A DNA stretch of 64,000 bases from Lotus japonicus (GCF_012489685.1 NC_080041.1:107973760-108037759); one strand, 5' to 3'. Positions 45,720 through 58,743 are shown, numbered from the stretch's first letter. Made by a program: numbers and translations. The notes: generated from the sequence alone by a model not told the origin.

Positions 45720-47130
45720 GTGCCTTGTCCTCTTGAGCTTATTGATTTGCGTGCGTAGATTGTGAAGTTTAGCGGCATGACATGGCATAACTAGCATATA
45801 CGTGATGAGACTAAAGCTTACTGAATTAGAGAGGTTCAAACCATGAGAAAAATCACCTTGAGGGAAACCTTCAAAGGAACGAGACGACATGAAACTTGTC
45901 GTTGGTCAAGCACAACCCCGAGTCATCCAGAGTAGCAACATTAAATCCAACATGTCCACGAACCAGATGAAGACTTGGGGATATGAACCAAACCATCACA
46001 CGATCATAAAGCAGTGTGGTTAGTTCCTTCTTTAATTATTTTATTTTTTTTATAAGCAATTAGTTCATTCTTTATTCTTTATACTATCTAAAACCTAACC
46101 GCTAGTTCTTTCATGTTTCTCTCAAACTAGTTTATGACCGAAATTTTTATTTATACAGTTAAAATAAATTTTATCATAAATTTAATGTGATAGATTAAAA
46201 ACTCTTCTACTAAATATATGAAAAATTTACAAGAGTGCATATAACTAGTAATCGCGTAAATCAAATTGTATGAAGTTGTTATAGAGTAATGATATATACA
46301 TACCTCACTTTCTCTTACATCTCATTTTCACCCCTTCTTCTTCCTGTTTCTCTCTGCATTTTCTGTCACATCACACATCATATCAGTTATATCTATTAAT
46401 TCTCTTCTTATTTAATGAGGTGGAGGTGAAAAAGGAGTGGACAAGTATCATTATTCAGTTGCTATAGGTTAAATGGAGTAAAATGAAAAGAAAAAAAAGG
46501 TTGCACATGCTTTGGAAAACTAAATGATATATAAGCAAACTATCATCATTTGCATCTAAGACTCCCCAACATGTAGCCTGTGGCTGTGATCATTGCAAAA
46601 GAAGCATGAAAATCATAGCAACGCGCCACATTCTGAAGGGAAAGGAAATCTTAGAATGTTAATGCTTTTTCTGTACGCAAATTACGCGCGTGTTGATAGA
46701 TTCATGATAACATAAGAACACTTTGATTTCATATAATTTTCATGGAAAACAGTTCCCAATTTTCACGGAAAAGTCAAAGGAAGTTGTGAGTTCTACAAGT
46801 GGATGCCAACTTGGTTTCTGATACGATAATTGCAACAATCACCGGACTCTTTGCTTGGCCCCCGATCATTTTTGCTTGTCTCTCAAAACTCAAAAGATAA
46901 GCCTGCCACCCCATTCAAACCCTACTTTTGTTGCCTCATTCAACATTTGGTTTGAATACTTGACATTTAGATATGGTTTTTTTACCATTAAATTAAATTA
47001 TTCCCATAACTCCAACTTAGGTTTGTTTAGGTGTGTTATCTGTTCTATGTCTCAATTTTATCTGCTGCTAAACATCAAACTTTCAATATAAAATTAAAAT
47101 AATCACTTTGAACCATTGTGAAAGGACTTA
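45720..47130. other. intergenic, no gene seen
   Basis: AT-rich spacer downstream of the 36-bp repeat. No supportable gene, RNA or complete transposon. Confidence 0.5.
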
Positions 47131-47136
47131 TTAAGA

Positions 47137-47310
47137 CAGGTGTACTCCTTCGAAGACAATCTTGTTCGAGCCGAGGACATTCACATCATGGTGGGGCTAA
47201 CTCTCCCTTTAAGGTTTTTTTTTCCATGCACGAGACTCGAACCCGATGCCTTGCTTAAGGGGAATCAAGCATGTACCACTTGAACTAACCACCTGTTGGT
47301 TATGGAATTT
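47137..47310 (-). mobile_element. SINE (same family as the PMI intron copy)
   Basis: On the minus strand a tRNA-like head with A box (TGGTTAGTTCAAGTGGTA) and B box (GGGTTCGAGTCTCGTG) is followed by the family body GGAGAGTTAGCCCCACCATG and CTCGGCTCGAACAAGATTG. Flanks share TTATTAA, a possible short target duplication. It is fuller at the 5' end than the copy at 20364-20502. Confidence 0.72.
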
Positions 47311-47689
47311 ATTAACGTTATTCAATTCATTTGTGTGAAACTATTTTTTTCTTAAATAAATTTTTTACGTTCATTTTGTTAAGTTATTACGCCATATAAC
47401 ACATTTTTTAAGTCAATTTTTCTTTTAAAACTTTTCTTCATAGATATTTTGTATTTTTAAGATGCAGGGGTAAAACCCAAAGGAAAACTATACAAAACTT
47501 ATACATAACCTCCTACAAATCTGAATAAAGGTGATTACCACACTCCACTAATGCCGAACATGAGTTTCAAACTTAAATTGCTGAGCATCACACAGTAAAC
47601 AACCAGCCAACTAATTACATTTTTCTGTAAACTAGACCCTGCATTCTCCGCCAAGTTGTAAGCCCTCTATGAAGGCTTGTGTCATGTGT

Positions 47690-47927
47690 GGGATCTAGGC
47701 TTCTGCAAGGTGTTGTGTTTTTCGGGTTGTGCGGAAATGGTGGAGGTGGACAGGTGGTGATGGAAACACATGATGTGAGACAATCTTGGCAGAGAGATAT
47801 GATTCAGCGGGTTCAGGAGATGCTTGATTGTGGTTGGCAAGTATCGGTGCGTTACCATCCTTGGGAGCGTAACACGGTTGCAAATGCCTTGGCGAGATAT
47901 TCTACTAGAGTGCATTGTGGGCGGTAA
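47690..47927 (+). pseudogene. LINE RNase H domain relic
   Basis: Encodes RDMIQRVQEMLDCGWQVSVR then YHPWERNTVANALARYS, the end of an RVT_3-type RNase H (WQV.L.H..RE.N.VADALA). Only this terminal part is present, so it is a 5'-truncated LINE copy. It is separate from, and unlike, the relic at 16287-16510. Confidence 0.65.
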
Positions 47928-47929
47928 GT

Positions 47930-49240
47930 TTGGAAACTTCCACTTGCAAATGTTGTGCCCTTACTTTGTCAAGATGTTATTGCTTAGCTTTATGTTATTT
48001 TTTCGTTGTAACAAAGAAATCAAATGATGACGAACATTATCATTATAATACAAGGAGAATAAGCAATATTATTCCATTTGTAACCAAAAAAAGAATAAGC
48101 AATATTAGAGTTAGTGTGTATTTTTTCTTCTCTTTGTAACTTTAAATCTTCTTATCTTCATTATTTACTGATGCTGAGAACCCTTAAGTTTAGGGTTCAA
48201 CTCATACAAAACACACTTTTAGAAAGACCTTTTGACTCCACCACACCATAATGAGAATCGCATGAGCAATTTAACTCACAAAAAGTAAGCTATGATGATT
48301 TCAAATTAGATTAAATTTAAATTTTATAAAAAATAGTGAGAACCTTGTTTAAATAAATTAATTTATTAAGTACAAATATTATATTCTTCGAAACTAACTA
48401 AAAATATCATAAAACTCAATTTAACTGATGGAAAAATTTAACAGTAGTTTTTTTTGAAATGAAAATTTAACAATAGTTAAAATACTCACAATATTTTTTT
48501 GGTTATAAGAGGAAAGAAAAAAATACTCACAATATAAACATAGAGATATATTTCAAAAAAAAATAGAGGTATTAAATTTTAATTTTTAAAAACTCAAAGT
48601 ATATTCTATTAAATGTACAAATAACTCATTATACATTATATTTTTTTTTTGAAAGTAACTCATTATGTATTTTTTTTTTGAATTACATTATATATTCTTA
48701 ATCGAAGGAATTCAAGGATTTATTACTTAAGAAATTAAGGAAAAAAATATTTAAGTAACTAATTAAGAAATTAGTATCGACTTGATTTAATATATTTTTT
48801 GAAAGCGATTTGATTTAATATGAAATCTCATAACTCATAATTAGCATATAGAAAAGTCGATGATTTTCTAAATAAGTAGAAAATAAATTAAATAATTCAT
48901 TGATATTAAAAATAATATATCAAATTTGATGTAGTTACAGATTGTTATCAATTTTAACATCTTTTATTCATCTAATCCAAATTTCTAGGCTGAACACCAA
49001 ACAATATCCAATATTAGGCAATAATAAAACGTTTTGAGAATTAACTTGAGATTCGAGAAGCAAGTTTACCCCATTTAAAACATGCCGTTTATATTTGTAC
49101 TAAAAAAAACCACATGCTTTTTATTATTAACTCAAATATCTGAATATTAACCCAAATCTCAAAAGATCTAATTTTAAATAATTATATATTTTTCCTAAAA
49201 CGACGTCGTAAAACCCACCTTCTTCACACACCATTTCTCT
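47930..49240. other. AT-rich intergenic, no gene seen
   Basis: Very AT-rich, with many A or T runs. The right end leads into the promoter of the gene at 49964 (TATAAATAG near 49244-49252). Confidence 0.5.
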
Positions 49241-49243
49241 CTG

Positions 49244-49252
49244 CTATAAATA
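49244..49252 (+). promoter_or_regulatory. TATA box of the 49964 gene
   Basis: TATAAATAG lies about 75 bases upstream of the leader-intron donor at 49327 (TCAAAG|GTTTCT), the expected distance for a short first exon. An ACGACGTCGT palindrome (TGACG/ACGT-type) lies 40 bases further upstream near 49200. Confidence 0.6.
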
Positions 49253-49963
49253 GAATTCTGCTTCTTCTGATGCGCTCTCCTTGCAGGCTCTCTGTTGATT
49301 TCTTCGCTTGGAGGATACCCTCAAAGGTTTCTCTCTCTTCTCTCTCTCTCTATGTACTTTTTCTCTGAGTACTCAGAATCTAACATGCTAGCTGAAGATT
49401 TGTACAATTTTCTATTTGAAGCATTTTTTGTTGATTATTCTAATGGGGGATCTATTCAATTTTCTTCACTTTTTTCCTATGTTACTGCTAGCTGTTTGTT
49501 CAATGGGGATGTTGATTATAGCTTGTAACCCAATTCTTTGTTTTGGTTCTTCATGACCCACATCTAGATTAAAGGTAAGAGATAAAAAATGAGATTTTTT
49601 CTGGTTTGCAGTCGGATCTGTTGTTGATTTGTGAAGTTCCTGATACCCTTTTGATTTGGTAGTGCATGATTGGAAAAGATTTAAATGGGTTGTGAATTTT
49701 CGTCATAAAGTTTGATTTTTTATTTTTCTGTCCATTTTGATTTTGATGAATTGAATTGATCTGGCTAACTGGATCTGTAAGTAAATTGAAGCTAGGGTAG
49801 TGGGGTTGTATGATTTCTTAGAATAAATTCTCATTCTGTTTATGATTATTTGGGATTTAAGTGGATGGAACCAAGTTCCAACTTTTTGTTAAACTTTTTG
49901 CTGAATGTTAATTTTCTTGCCTTGTTTAGGTGTTCTGCAGTGGAAGTTGAGCTGATTTTGAAG

Positions 49964-51073
49964 ATGAATTATTATAATCTTCAGCAGAATGCCTTGTCAT
50001 CCTGTGAGGAGATGAGAAGCACTCTCCCCATTGCTGATCAGAATGGCCCTGTCGTTTGCCCTAAGCCACGCCGAGTTGGGGCTTTAATGAACATGCCTGT
50101 GCAGCCATTAAGATTAAATTTGAGGTAGCTTTTCGTGATATTTGTTCACCTTTTGACGCCATTGTTGTGTTTAAGAAGGCATTGAGGGTCTGATCTGATC
50201 TGTGTTTTTGTGCTGTTTATTAGTCAACTATCTGAGGAATCTGAGTCAAAAGCTGGGGCAGAGCTACTTGACATTATTCACAACAGGGTAAGTGATGACT
50301 CTGTTGCAAATTGTTTAGTATATGTTTGTTTTGAGGAGGGTAAAGAATTCTTAAGTTGAATAAATTTATTAATTTTTGTCTATTAAATGCACGGGTTTTT
50401 ATTGTGATATTAGTATGTTGATTTCTATGTGGGAATTTGTGTTGTATTTACCATAGCGGCTTCTTCGAATTTATACTTTTCTACTGGATTGGATTTGGGC
50501 CAAAAAATTCTGCCAATGCTTTGCATAGCCGGTCCTTAGTCCGGATAAAGGAGGAATGTTGTATTAGTCTTTCGATAACCAATGTAAAACTGACCCACAT
50601 CTTTAATATGGATTTGTGATCAATATAGCCGACCTCACTTAGTTGGGTAGGACTATTGTTTGTTTGTTTTTAGGTTTTGGGCTCAAAGATATTTAGTATT
50701 TTCCTAAATTTGTTGCTGTCAGCTAGTATCAAAGGATCTTATGTGACTGATTGATTTATTTATATTTATCTTTCATCAGGAGAGTTCTGGAGAAGAGTTT
50801 GCAAATCAGATTGCTTCATCTCCATACTTCATTGGGTCTCCTCCAGCTAGAGCCACAAATCCCTTGACCCAAGATGCGCGCTTTGGAGAGGAAGAGCGCC
50901 TTCTTATACCAACATTCTCTCCACCTTCAGGTTTACTGTCTCCATCTTCACTATCTTGCAAAGGAGGATGTGCTAGGATGAAGTTTGGACATAAACCAGC
51001 TGCAGTTAGAGTAGAAGGATTTGATTGTCTCAGCAGGGATCGCCAGAATTCCGGCATCACTGCTGTTGCTTAA
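49964..51073 (+). CDS. plant-conserved protein of unknown function
   Basis: Three coding exons (49964-50124, 50224-50287 and 50780-51073) join in frame to 519 nt (172 aa). A leader intron runs from 49327 to about 49929. The protein starts MNYYNLQQNALSSCEEMRST. Conserved-looking blocks are PVVCPKPRRVG, KAGAELLDII, SSPYFIGSPPARATNPL, QDARFGEE and the end VRVEGFDCLSRDRQ then NSGITAVA. I recall homologues in other dicots with the same blocks and no named function. There is no signal peptide or membrane segment; it is Pro- and Ser-rich, probably partly disordered. The short Pro-Arg and RFGEE blocks look like peptide-binding motifs, but that is inference. Confidence 0.88.
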
Positions 51074-52800
51074 AAAAACTCCATTCATCGAAGTGTACAT
51101 AGAAGGAGCCAGGTGCCACTACTTACACATGACTTAACTAGAGAGAATTTTGAATGTTTCGGAGGGAAGTAACATATTCAGTTAGTTGTGTAAATAGCAG
51201 TTGTTTTGTTTTTCGCATGGTGATCATCTCATTTTGTCTGTCTTCGTGACAAATCTAGGGAGTTGCAGAAAAAGTAAACCTTGTTCTTGAGAAGGTTTGA
51301 CATGTAAAGAGCTCGTTTTTGTGTAATATAATGCGGATGTTTGAGTGTCTTAAAATATTTTAGGTGATCACCACAAGAATGTTCTGTATAGAATTGGTGA
51401 TTTTGGTTATTGTCCCTGTAAATATATTTCCGTTACTTTGAGAGTCTATTTATTAGACTTGTTTATCTGATCCTAAATGCAAGGTTTTGTGTTCACTTTA
51501 CACCTATCTTTATCAATTTTCCTGTTTTGTGGAGTAAAGCTAATTTACTGGTGCTGTTACTCCCAGTCCCATGTATGTTATTACTGAAGATATGTTCTCT
51601 CTTTTTTTTCTTTCTAAAAAGACTACACTGCTTGTGTAAGGTTTATGTTTTTAAGTGTATTTATCGAACTTTTTCATTAGGAAGAATGAGCTATGAATAG
51701 AATAATCACTCTGAGCTAAACATTTCAAAACTTTTAAGATGAAGTTTCTTGCATCGGGAGTTTAACAAGTTGACTTTGAGAATAATGTTGGGTCATTTGT
51801 AATATGTTCATGTCAGTTGAGACTTATGCTTAATTGAAAATATTTTGAGTTCAACCCTGATCCATATTTGAGTCCACACGGCAAAACCTTGCTGCTCCAT
51901 TAATGCATTGAGATGTGTGTTTTCTCATTTTCATTAGCATGTAGGTCATTCTCTTTCTTTTTGTTTTTTTTGTCACAGGAGTAAAATCTCCTTCTTTTTG
52001 TTTGATTCCATTCTTGATTTTTGTGTTTTTTCAGAATTGGCATGATTACAAGTTATTTGTTCACCTGCTGCATAAAAATGATAAAAACATTTTTTGCTTT
52101 AAATAATCCACTAGTCTTTTGCAGAACTATAGCTAGGAAAATGGTACTTACAAGTAAAGAGAATCAAACCCTAGAGAACATTACAACATAGCATCACAGA
52201 TACTCATTGCAGAACCATAGCTAGCAAGCTCTAATCCACTTGAACAAAACACAACCAGAGAAGGAAAAACCACACACTTAAACCCATAACAGAAACAACC
52301 TCCAAAGTCAAAACATGATCTACTGCATACAAAAGCGAAAATTTGATGTTGCTTCTTCAAGCCTTGCCGGATCTGCAGAAATCCATCCTAAATAGTTATT
52401 TGTTCACTTGCATTATCTAGATTTTATTTTATTTTAACCTCTTTAGGCCATTTCCCTTCTTTATTATATAACAAATTATAAGCTTAAGATTATAAACGAA
52501 AGAAATCATATCACATGACCTTTTCCTCAACCTCAGGTATGGTGATATGATAAACACCCCCTTTTATAGGTAAGATGATAAGAGCTTGACTCAGCAGCCA
52601 GCCAGCCAGTGCAGTCCACAAAAATTTAATCCTCCTTGAATAACAATTTAAAATATTCTTCTCCGGAAAAATTGTATGGGGAAAAACTCATGAGGATATG
52701 TTAATGGACCCCAATTTTAAAATTTGAAAAAGAAAGTAGAGCAACTAGTCTTTGTTCAGATTCAGAGAAAAGTTCTATTCATATGGCATATTTTAAGCTT
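51074..52800. other. 3' UTR and intergenic, no further gene seen
   Basis: The first few hundred bases are the 3' UTR of the preceding gene. The remainder has no supportable gene, RNA or complete transposon. Confidence 0.5.
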
Positions 52801-53435
52801 TTATTGTAAATATTACATTTGAAAATCATCACCACAGACACCACTTTCTTTGGAGTCATTCTATTCTTACTCAACACTAGTAGAACTTCTTCTACAAGTA
52901 GGTGAGAACTGAGAAATAGGTTGGAAAAAAAAAAGTGAAAAGTGAAATAAGATAAAGTGATGTTATAGAGAAAGATAAATAGAAAAATATGTTGTAAAAT
53001 GGTGCAGAGGAAAAAAGAGTAGAAACAATGTAACTTAGATAAACAAAACTTTTCTTGGAATGACTATTGTTTATTTTCACATTTCTTCTCCAATTTTTCT
53101 TAATTAGATTTTCTCACTACAAAAGTATTAGTCAAGTAGCTACATGAACCCCTTATCTGCTTCTTTATCTCACTGCAGTCTTTTCCACAAATGTTGCTAT
53201 CAAAAGGGACCAGTATTTAATACAACCTTAAAGGCTTCAAGTTGAGCTGTTATTTATCATGATTCACAAACCCCACAACCTCTAAATGATTAACCGACTT
53301 GTAATCCATGACTACCAGCCAGAATAAGCTCCAAACAAAATCACAGAATGGACTTCAGACTGATTATCAGCCAATAGTCAGATTTTAACCAAGATTGGGA
53401 TTTTGATGGTTAAAGAAAATTTGTATTTTTTTTAG

Positions 53436-53586
53436 CCTATTTTTTTCTTTGACGGGTGTCCCCATCCATTTGAGGGCAAACCGTTCGGGAAACCGTTGTA
53501 GTCCCTCCCAATAGCTGATCTTTTCAGGGTTTGAACTTGTGCCGTCACCCTTATGAGAGTATAGTTTGCCAACCACTTGTTGGTAA
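53436..53586 (-). mobile_element. SINE-like insertion, unit 1 copy
   Basis: The minus strand has ACCAACAAGTGGTTGGCAAA, then GGTGACGGCACAAGTTCAAA with a B-box-like core, and ends in GGGGACACCCGTC. The same insertion is at 56059-56218, so it predates the duplication. Confidence 0.5.
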
Positions 53587-54254
53587 TTTTTTTTAATAGT
53601 CAGAGAACTTGATAAAATCCATTAGCCTTTTAAGAACTGCAATGAGGATTTGTAAGTAGCAGAAAGACAGTGAAGAAATGCCTCCAACAAAAGGCTATAC
53701 TGGACTGTAGCATGTGTTTAGTTATCTTTGCAGCTTTGCTAATAAATCAATTAAAGGTTCAGCAAGTTGGTCAGGCAAAACTCTATTTGCATTTTGCTCC
53801 ATTGTGTTGGACTTATATTCTTTAACAAAGCTCCATTTTATCTTTGAAGTAGGCATGAAGAATATACACCTCAAACATTCATTGCAACGTGAATTCGTGA
53901 GCAGACTTCGAGTAAGAAAAGTTCTGTTTACTTTTTGATGTTCATGTGAAGATCTGTTTCCAATTATTTATAGAGGTGTAATGCTGTTTTATATATCTGT
54001 CACTCTGCCTTAATACCACACTGTTAGTTGCTTTGTTAGTAAAACTTTGCAGCCCACTAGAAATATAAACCACCAATAATGTGTTCTTAAGAAATTCGGG
54101 AACAAAGCAATTATTCATTCATGAGCTCTTCTTATCCAATCATTTGCAGATGCAAATTTGAAACTGAAACAAAAAATGCCAAAATAGAGGATGGCATTTC
54201 TCTTGGAAACAGAAAAAACTGAACATAAATGCTTTTTGAAGAAAGATTTCAAAC

Positions 54255-55327
54255 TTAGTAGCCTGCTGGCCTGTGTGCAATGAAGCTGATGCACTGCACT
54301 TGGCGAACATTGTCGAATCCAATGATGCGCACAAAAGCGGTCGGGTATGCCTTCACAGCCTCATCAAGTTCCTTCAACACCTGGGCAGCATCACTGCACC
54401 CAAACATGGGGAGCTTCCACATGGTCCAGTAGCGTCCGTCATAGTATCCAGGTGACTTGTGGTTCTCACGGTAGACAAAGCCTTTCTGCACATACAAAAT
54501 GCAGCAAACAGATCATCATCACGATACTTTTAGCGTGTTTGATTCTGTGGTGAGAAGTCTCGTAATCAATTATAGAGAGAAGCTACAAAGTGTTGTTTCT
54601 GAACATATCATGCTTTGGATTGTGTGTAACATCAATCCAACCTGCTATTTGTAGTTTTTCTCAAGTGATTATGAAACTTTCTACGGCAGAACCAAAAATG
54701 CTAATAATGAAAAATAACAAAGTAAAGAACCAAAGGGTTTGAAGAGAATTGACCTCCGTCTCAAATTCCAAGCAAGGAACCCACCCCTTCCTAAGAAGGT
54801 ATTCCACTTCCTTTAATAGTTGCTCTGTGGTGAGTGGTGGCAGGTATGAAAGAGTCTCAAACTTCTTCTTGCCAACAGGAGGCCACACCTAGTAGTATGC
54901 ATAAGATTGAGTAAAGAGGTAAGCAAATTTGTACTTGTTTACATTTGCCAATGACTTTAATGTCATTTCCACAATTGATTCTAAACCCATAATCAATTCT
55001 TGGGAGAAGCTTTTGCAAGTAGCTTTTATGTGTCAAAATTGATTATGAGGAGATAGAAGCTGATCCAAACTTGGTATTAATTTAAGTAACCTTATTATGG
55101 TACAAAAAATATGTAAGATGCATTGTAATCATTTTGAGGCATCTTACCTGCATGCATTGTACTCTTCCACCGTTGCTTGCAATGGAGGTAATGTCAGTGT
55201 TGGTCTTTCTAACTGGGAAGCCAGCCATGGACTTGAGGCCAGTGAATGGAGCCACCATGTTGGCCTGTGCCGGGGAGGCACCATTAATGGTGGTGACGGC
55301 GGAGGAAGTGATCATAGAGGAAGCCAT
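54255..55327 (-). CDS. RBCS: ribulose-bisphosphate carboxylase small subunit, copy A
   Basis: Small subunit of RuBisCO, imported into chloroplasts, assembling with plastid RbcL in the Calvin cycle. Three exons: 55148-55327, 54754-54888 and 54255-54485 (540 nt with the stop codon split over them; 181 aa). The intron positions are the usual ones for this family. The transit peptide is residues 1-58, with cleavage in VQC|MQVWPP. The mature part shows [34 protein letters not shown] and [15 protein letters not shown]. It is intact. Intron 2 carries a MITE. TATA at 55388-55397, about 60 bases upstream of the ATG. Its upstream region is cut at the duplication junction near 55520-55533. Confidence 0.97.
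54533..54701. mobile_element. MITE in RbcS copy A intron 2
   Basis: Starts GCGTGTTTGATTCTG after TTA and ends CAGAACCAAAAATGC; orthologous to the copy at 57888-58061 and somewhat more diverged at its right end. Same family as the hydrolase MITE. Confidence 0.75.
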
Positions 55328-55387
55328 TTCTTTCTCCTTTCTTAGTTCTCTAGTCAGAAATACTTGCAAGTCTTGCACTCAAACAGG

Positions 55388-55397
55388 GTATATATAA
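55388..55397 (-). promoter_or_regulatory. TATA box of RbcS copy A
   Basis: TTATATATAC-type sequence about 60 bases upstream of the ATG. A CCAAT-type ATCCAATGG lies near 55470 on the minus strand. No GATAAG I-box or CACGTG G-box lies between it and the duplication junction. Confidence 0.75.
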
Positions 55398-56058
55398 TGG
55401 TTTAGTTTTGATAATTTCTGATGAAGTGGTCTGAAATTGAGTGGATTTGGATGCTGCCTAATTTCAACCATTGGATTGTGAAATGATAAACATTGCAGCA
55501 TATAAACCACACGAGAATGGGGGGTTTTTATTGTAAAATTTACACTTGAAAATCATCACCATAAACACCACTATTTTTTTTCTTCTTTGGAGTCATTTTA
55601 TTCTTACTCAACATTTGTGCAACTTCTGATAAAGTGATATAATGGAAAAAGATAAGTAGAAAAATAAGTTGTAAAATAGTGTAGAGAAAATAAAAAAGAG
55701 TGGAAACGATATATTTTATTCTTTCTGAAATGATTACATTTTATTTTCTCAATTCTTCCCCTTTTGTTTGTTGGATTTCCATTTTCAAAAGTACAAGTCA
55801 TGTAGCTAAATGAACCTCTTATCTTTTTCTTTATCTCAGTGCAACGTTTCCCACAAGTGTAGCTATCAGAAGGGTCCGGTATTCACAAACCCCACAACCA
55901 CTAAATGATTAGCCAATTAGTAATCCATGACTACCAGCAGGAATAAGCTCCAAACAAAATCACATAATGGACTCTAGACTAGTTATCAGCCAATAATCAG
56001 ATTCTAACCAAGATTGGAATTTTGATGTTTAAAAAAAGTTTGTTTTATTTCTTACTTT

Positions 56059-56218
56059 TGGTCTTTGATAGGTGTCCACACCCTCTTCGAGAACAAGACT
56101 AATTTCGCTTAGGAAGCTGTGACAGTCCCTCACAACGGATGACTTTCTTGGAGTTTGAATTTGTGTCATCACCCTTACAGGAGCCTACCTTGCCTACGAC
56201 TACTCTAACACCCTGTTG
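56059..56218 (-). mobile_element. SINE-like insertion, unit 2 copy
   Basis: Counterpart of 53436-53586, diverged; keeps GGTGATGACACAAATTCAAA on the minus strand and the CACCCTGTTGGTAAA edge. Confidence 0.5.
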
Positions 56219-57308
56219 GTAAATTTGTTTTATTTTGATAGTAAGATAACTTGTTAAAATCCAACTAATTATATTTGGCTCTATGTTGAATTGAGATTCA
56301 TTTAGCCGTTACAGAACAACAATTATGGTTTGTAAGTAGCAGAAAGGTCAGTGAAGAAAAGCCTCCAACAAAGTGCTATACTGGATTAGCATGTGTTTAG
56401 TTATCTTTGCAGCTTTGCATGAATCAATCAAAGGTATAGCAAATTGGTCAGGCAAATGTTGAGTGCAAAAGTTGTAATTTTTTTGTAACAGAAGCTCTGC
56501 AAATATATTTGTTTCCAAGGATACCGTGAATTTCTATTTGGTATTGAAAGTTCAGTAGCTACATGGCCAACAGAAGTACAGTTGAAGTATGCTTCATGTC
56601 TGGTTAAAATCCTATAAAAGGGTCAAAAGTTATAGCTATTAGGTACTAGCTAGCAACCAACACTTCAAAAGATAGACAGAAACTATGTGAACTTAAATGT
56701 CCATTTATCTAAGCATTTTGCTCATTGTGTTTGGCTTATAACTTCTTATGTTCTTTAACAAAACTCCATTTTACCTTTGTAGTAGGCATGAAGAATAAAC
56801 ACCTCAAACATTCATTGCAATGTGAACAGACTTTTTTTCGGACAGTAAGAAGAGTTCTATTTATTTTTTATCTAGAAGTACGAGCGAGGATCTGTGCTTA
56901 TCAAAAAAAAAAAAAACTAGGATCTGTTTCCACTAATGCAAACAGATAACTTGACACATCATAGTTCAATTGTGTAATTGGTCATAGACATTTTGACTTA
57001 ACAATGACATTTATAAACACACCTATTCAGAACATCCATTTGTGTGAGGCTGTTTTATATATCTGATACTTTGCCTTAATATCATACTGTTATTTCCTTT
57101 GTTCGTAATCATTGCAAACCCACTAGAAGGAAAACCACAGATAATGTGTTCTTAAGAAATTTGGAAACAAGAAAATTATTCATTCATGAGCTCTTATACA
57201 TTCATTTGCATATGCAAATGTGAAACTGAACAAAAGATGCCAAAATATAGGATGGCAAAGAAAAAGAAAAAACTGAACACAAGGCCTTTTTGTATGAAGA
57301 TTTCAAAC

Positions 57309-58681
57309 TTAGTAGCCTGCAGGCCTGTGAGCAATGAAGCTGATGCACTGCACTTGGCGAACGTTGTCGAATCCGATGATGCGAACGAAAGCATTGGGGT
57401 ATGCCTTCACAGCCTCATCAAGCTCCTTCAACACCTGAGCAGCATCACTGCAGCCAAACATGGGCAGCTTCCACATGGTCCAGTACCGTCCGTCATAGTA
57501 TCCAGGTGACTTGTGGTTCTCACGGTAAACAAAGCCTTTCTGCACATACAAAATGCAGCAAACAGATCATCAACTATCAAAGCTAAAAGTTATATTAGCA
57601 AGTTTAGATTGGTTTGGTTCTGGCACACAATTTAAAGTATGGTAACTCTAGAAGCTGCAATTTGTAGCTTTGCAGCTTCTGCCAGAAATTGATTATGGGG
57701 CTTCCCGCCGCAGAACCAAACAAACTCATAATGAAAATCTAGAATGTAAAGAACCAAAGGTTGGCCTACTGGAGGTAAATTTATCTCCGACTCAAATTCC
57801 AAGAAAGGAATCAACCATCAAAGCTCATAATATATGTATATCATGTTTAAATCGGTGGTGACACAAGTTTAAATCACGATACTTTTAGCGTGTTTGGTTC
57901 TGTGTTGAGAAGTATCCTAATCATTTATAGTGAGAAGCTACAAAATGCAGCTTCTTAACGTATCATGTTTTGGATTGTATGCCATCACTTAGCCATACCT
58001 GCTACTTGCAGCTTCTCCCAAGAAGTGATTATGTGACTTATTACCGCAGAACCAAACACGCTTATAATGAAAAACTACAAAGTACAAAGTAAAGAACCAA
58101 AGGGTTGGAAGAGAATTGACCTCTGTCTCAAATTCCAAGCAAGGAACCCACCCCTTCCTAAGAAGGTATTCAACTTCCTTTAACAGTTGCTCTGTGGTGA
58201 GTGGTGGCAGGTATGAAAGAGTCTCGAACTTCTTCTTGCCAACAGGAGGCCACACCTAGTAGTATGCATAAGATTGAGTAAAGTGGTTAATAAATTTGTA
58301 CTTGTTCACATTTGCTAATGACTTTAATGTCATTTAGTACATCTTTGGAAACTATCCCACATTCAATTATTGGAAGTTTTTGTGAGTAACTTCAAGTGTC
58401 AGAATGGATTATGATGAAATACTGTCTTAATCAAATGTTATTATTTTATATAGTACAAAAACATGTAGCATTATCATTGTAATCATCTTGATGCTTCTTA
58501 CCTGCATGCATTGTACTCTTCCACCGTTGTTTGCAATGGAGGTAATGTCATTGTTTGTCTTTCTAACTGGGAAGCCAGCCATGGACTTGAGGCCAGTGAA
58601 TGGAGCCACCATGCTGGCCTGTGCCGGAGAGGCACCGTTAATGGTGGTGACAGCGGAGGACGTCATCATAGAGGAAGCCAT
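57309..58681 (-). CDS. RBCS: ribulose-bisphosphate carboxylase small subunit, copy B
   Basis: Second intact RuBisCO small-subunit gene, 181 aa. Exons: 58502-58681, 58121-58255 and 57309-57539. It differs from copy A at few sites, mainly in the transit peptide ([28 protein letters not shown]), plus Asn for Thr in AYPNAF. The mature proteins are otherwise almost identical, so the copies are recent or homogenised by gene conversion. Intron 2 is longer than in copy A because of extra MITE sequence. Its promoter keeps a G-box/I-box light module that copy A lacks, so B is probably the main light-regulated copy (inference). Confidence 0.97.
57604..57730. mobile_element. second MITE in RbcS copy B intron 2
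   Basis: Has TTGGTTTGGTTCTGGCAC at the left and CCGCAGAACCAAACAAACTC at the right, with AGAAGCTGCAA inside. Same family as 57888-58061 but absent from copy A, so inserted after the duplication or lost from A. Confidence 0.6.
57888..58061. mobile_element. MITE in RbcS copy B intron 2
   Basis: 174 bp with terminal inverted repeats GCGTGTTTGGTTCTG / CAGAACCAAACACGC and TTA on both flanks (57885-57887 and 58062-58064). A 3-bp TTA duplication fits a Tourist/PIF-type MITE. Confidence 0.82.
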
Positions 58682-58734
58682 TTCTTCTGCTTTCTTAGTC
58701 AGAAATACTTGCAAGGCTTATACTCAAACAGGGC

Positions 58735-58743
58735 ATATATATT
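58735..58743 (-). promoter_or_regulatory. TATA box of RbcS copy B
   Basis: ATATATAT-type box about 55 bases upstream of the ATG. The conserved block TGCTGCAATGTTTATC starts within 10 bases of it, whereas in copy A about 90 bases separate the two. Confidence 0.7.

Larger units (their letters stand above)
52803..55525. repeat. RbcS tandem duplication, unit 1
   Basis: It matches unit 2 (55533-58785) across non-coding and coding DNA, e.g. GAAAATCATCACCA at 52819 and 55548, ATCCATGACTACCAGC at 53303 and 55924, and the whole RbcS gene. It lacks about 260 bp present in units 2 and 3 (about 56440-56700). Confidence 0.9.
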
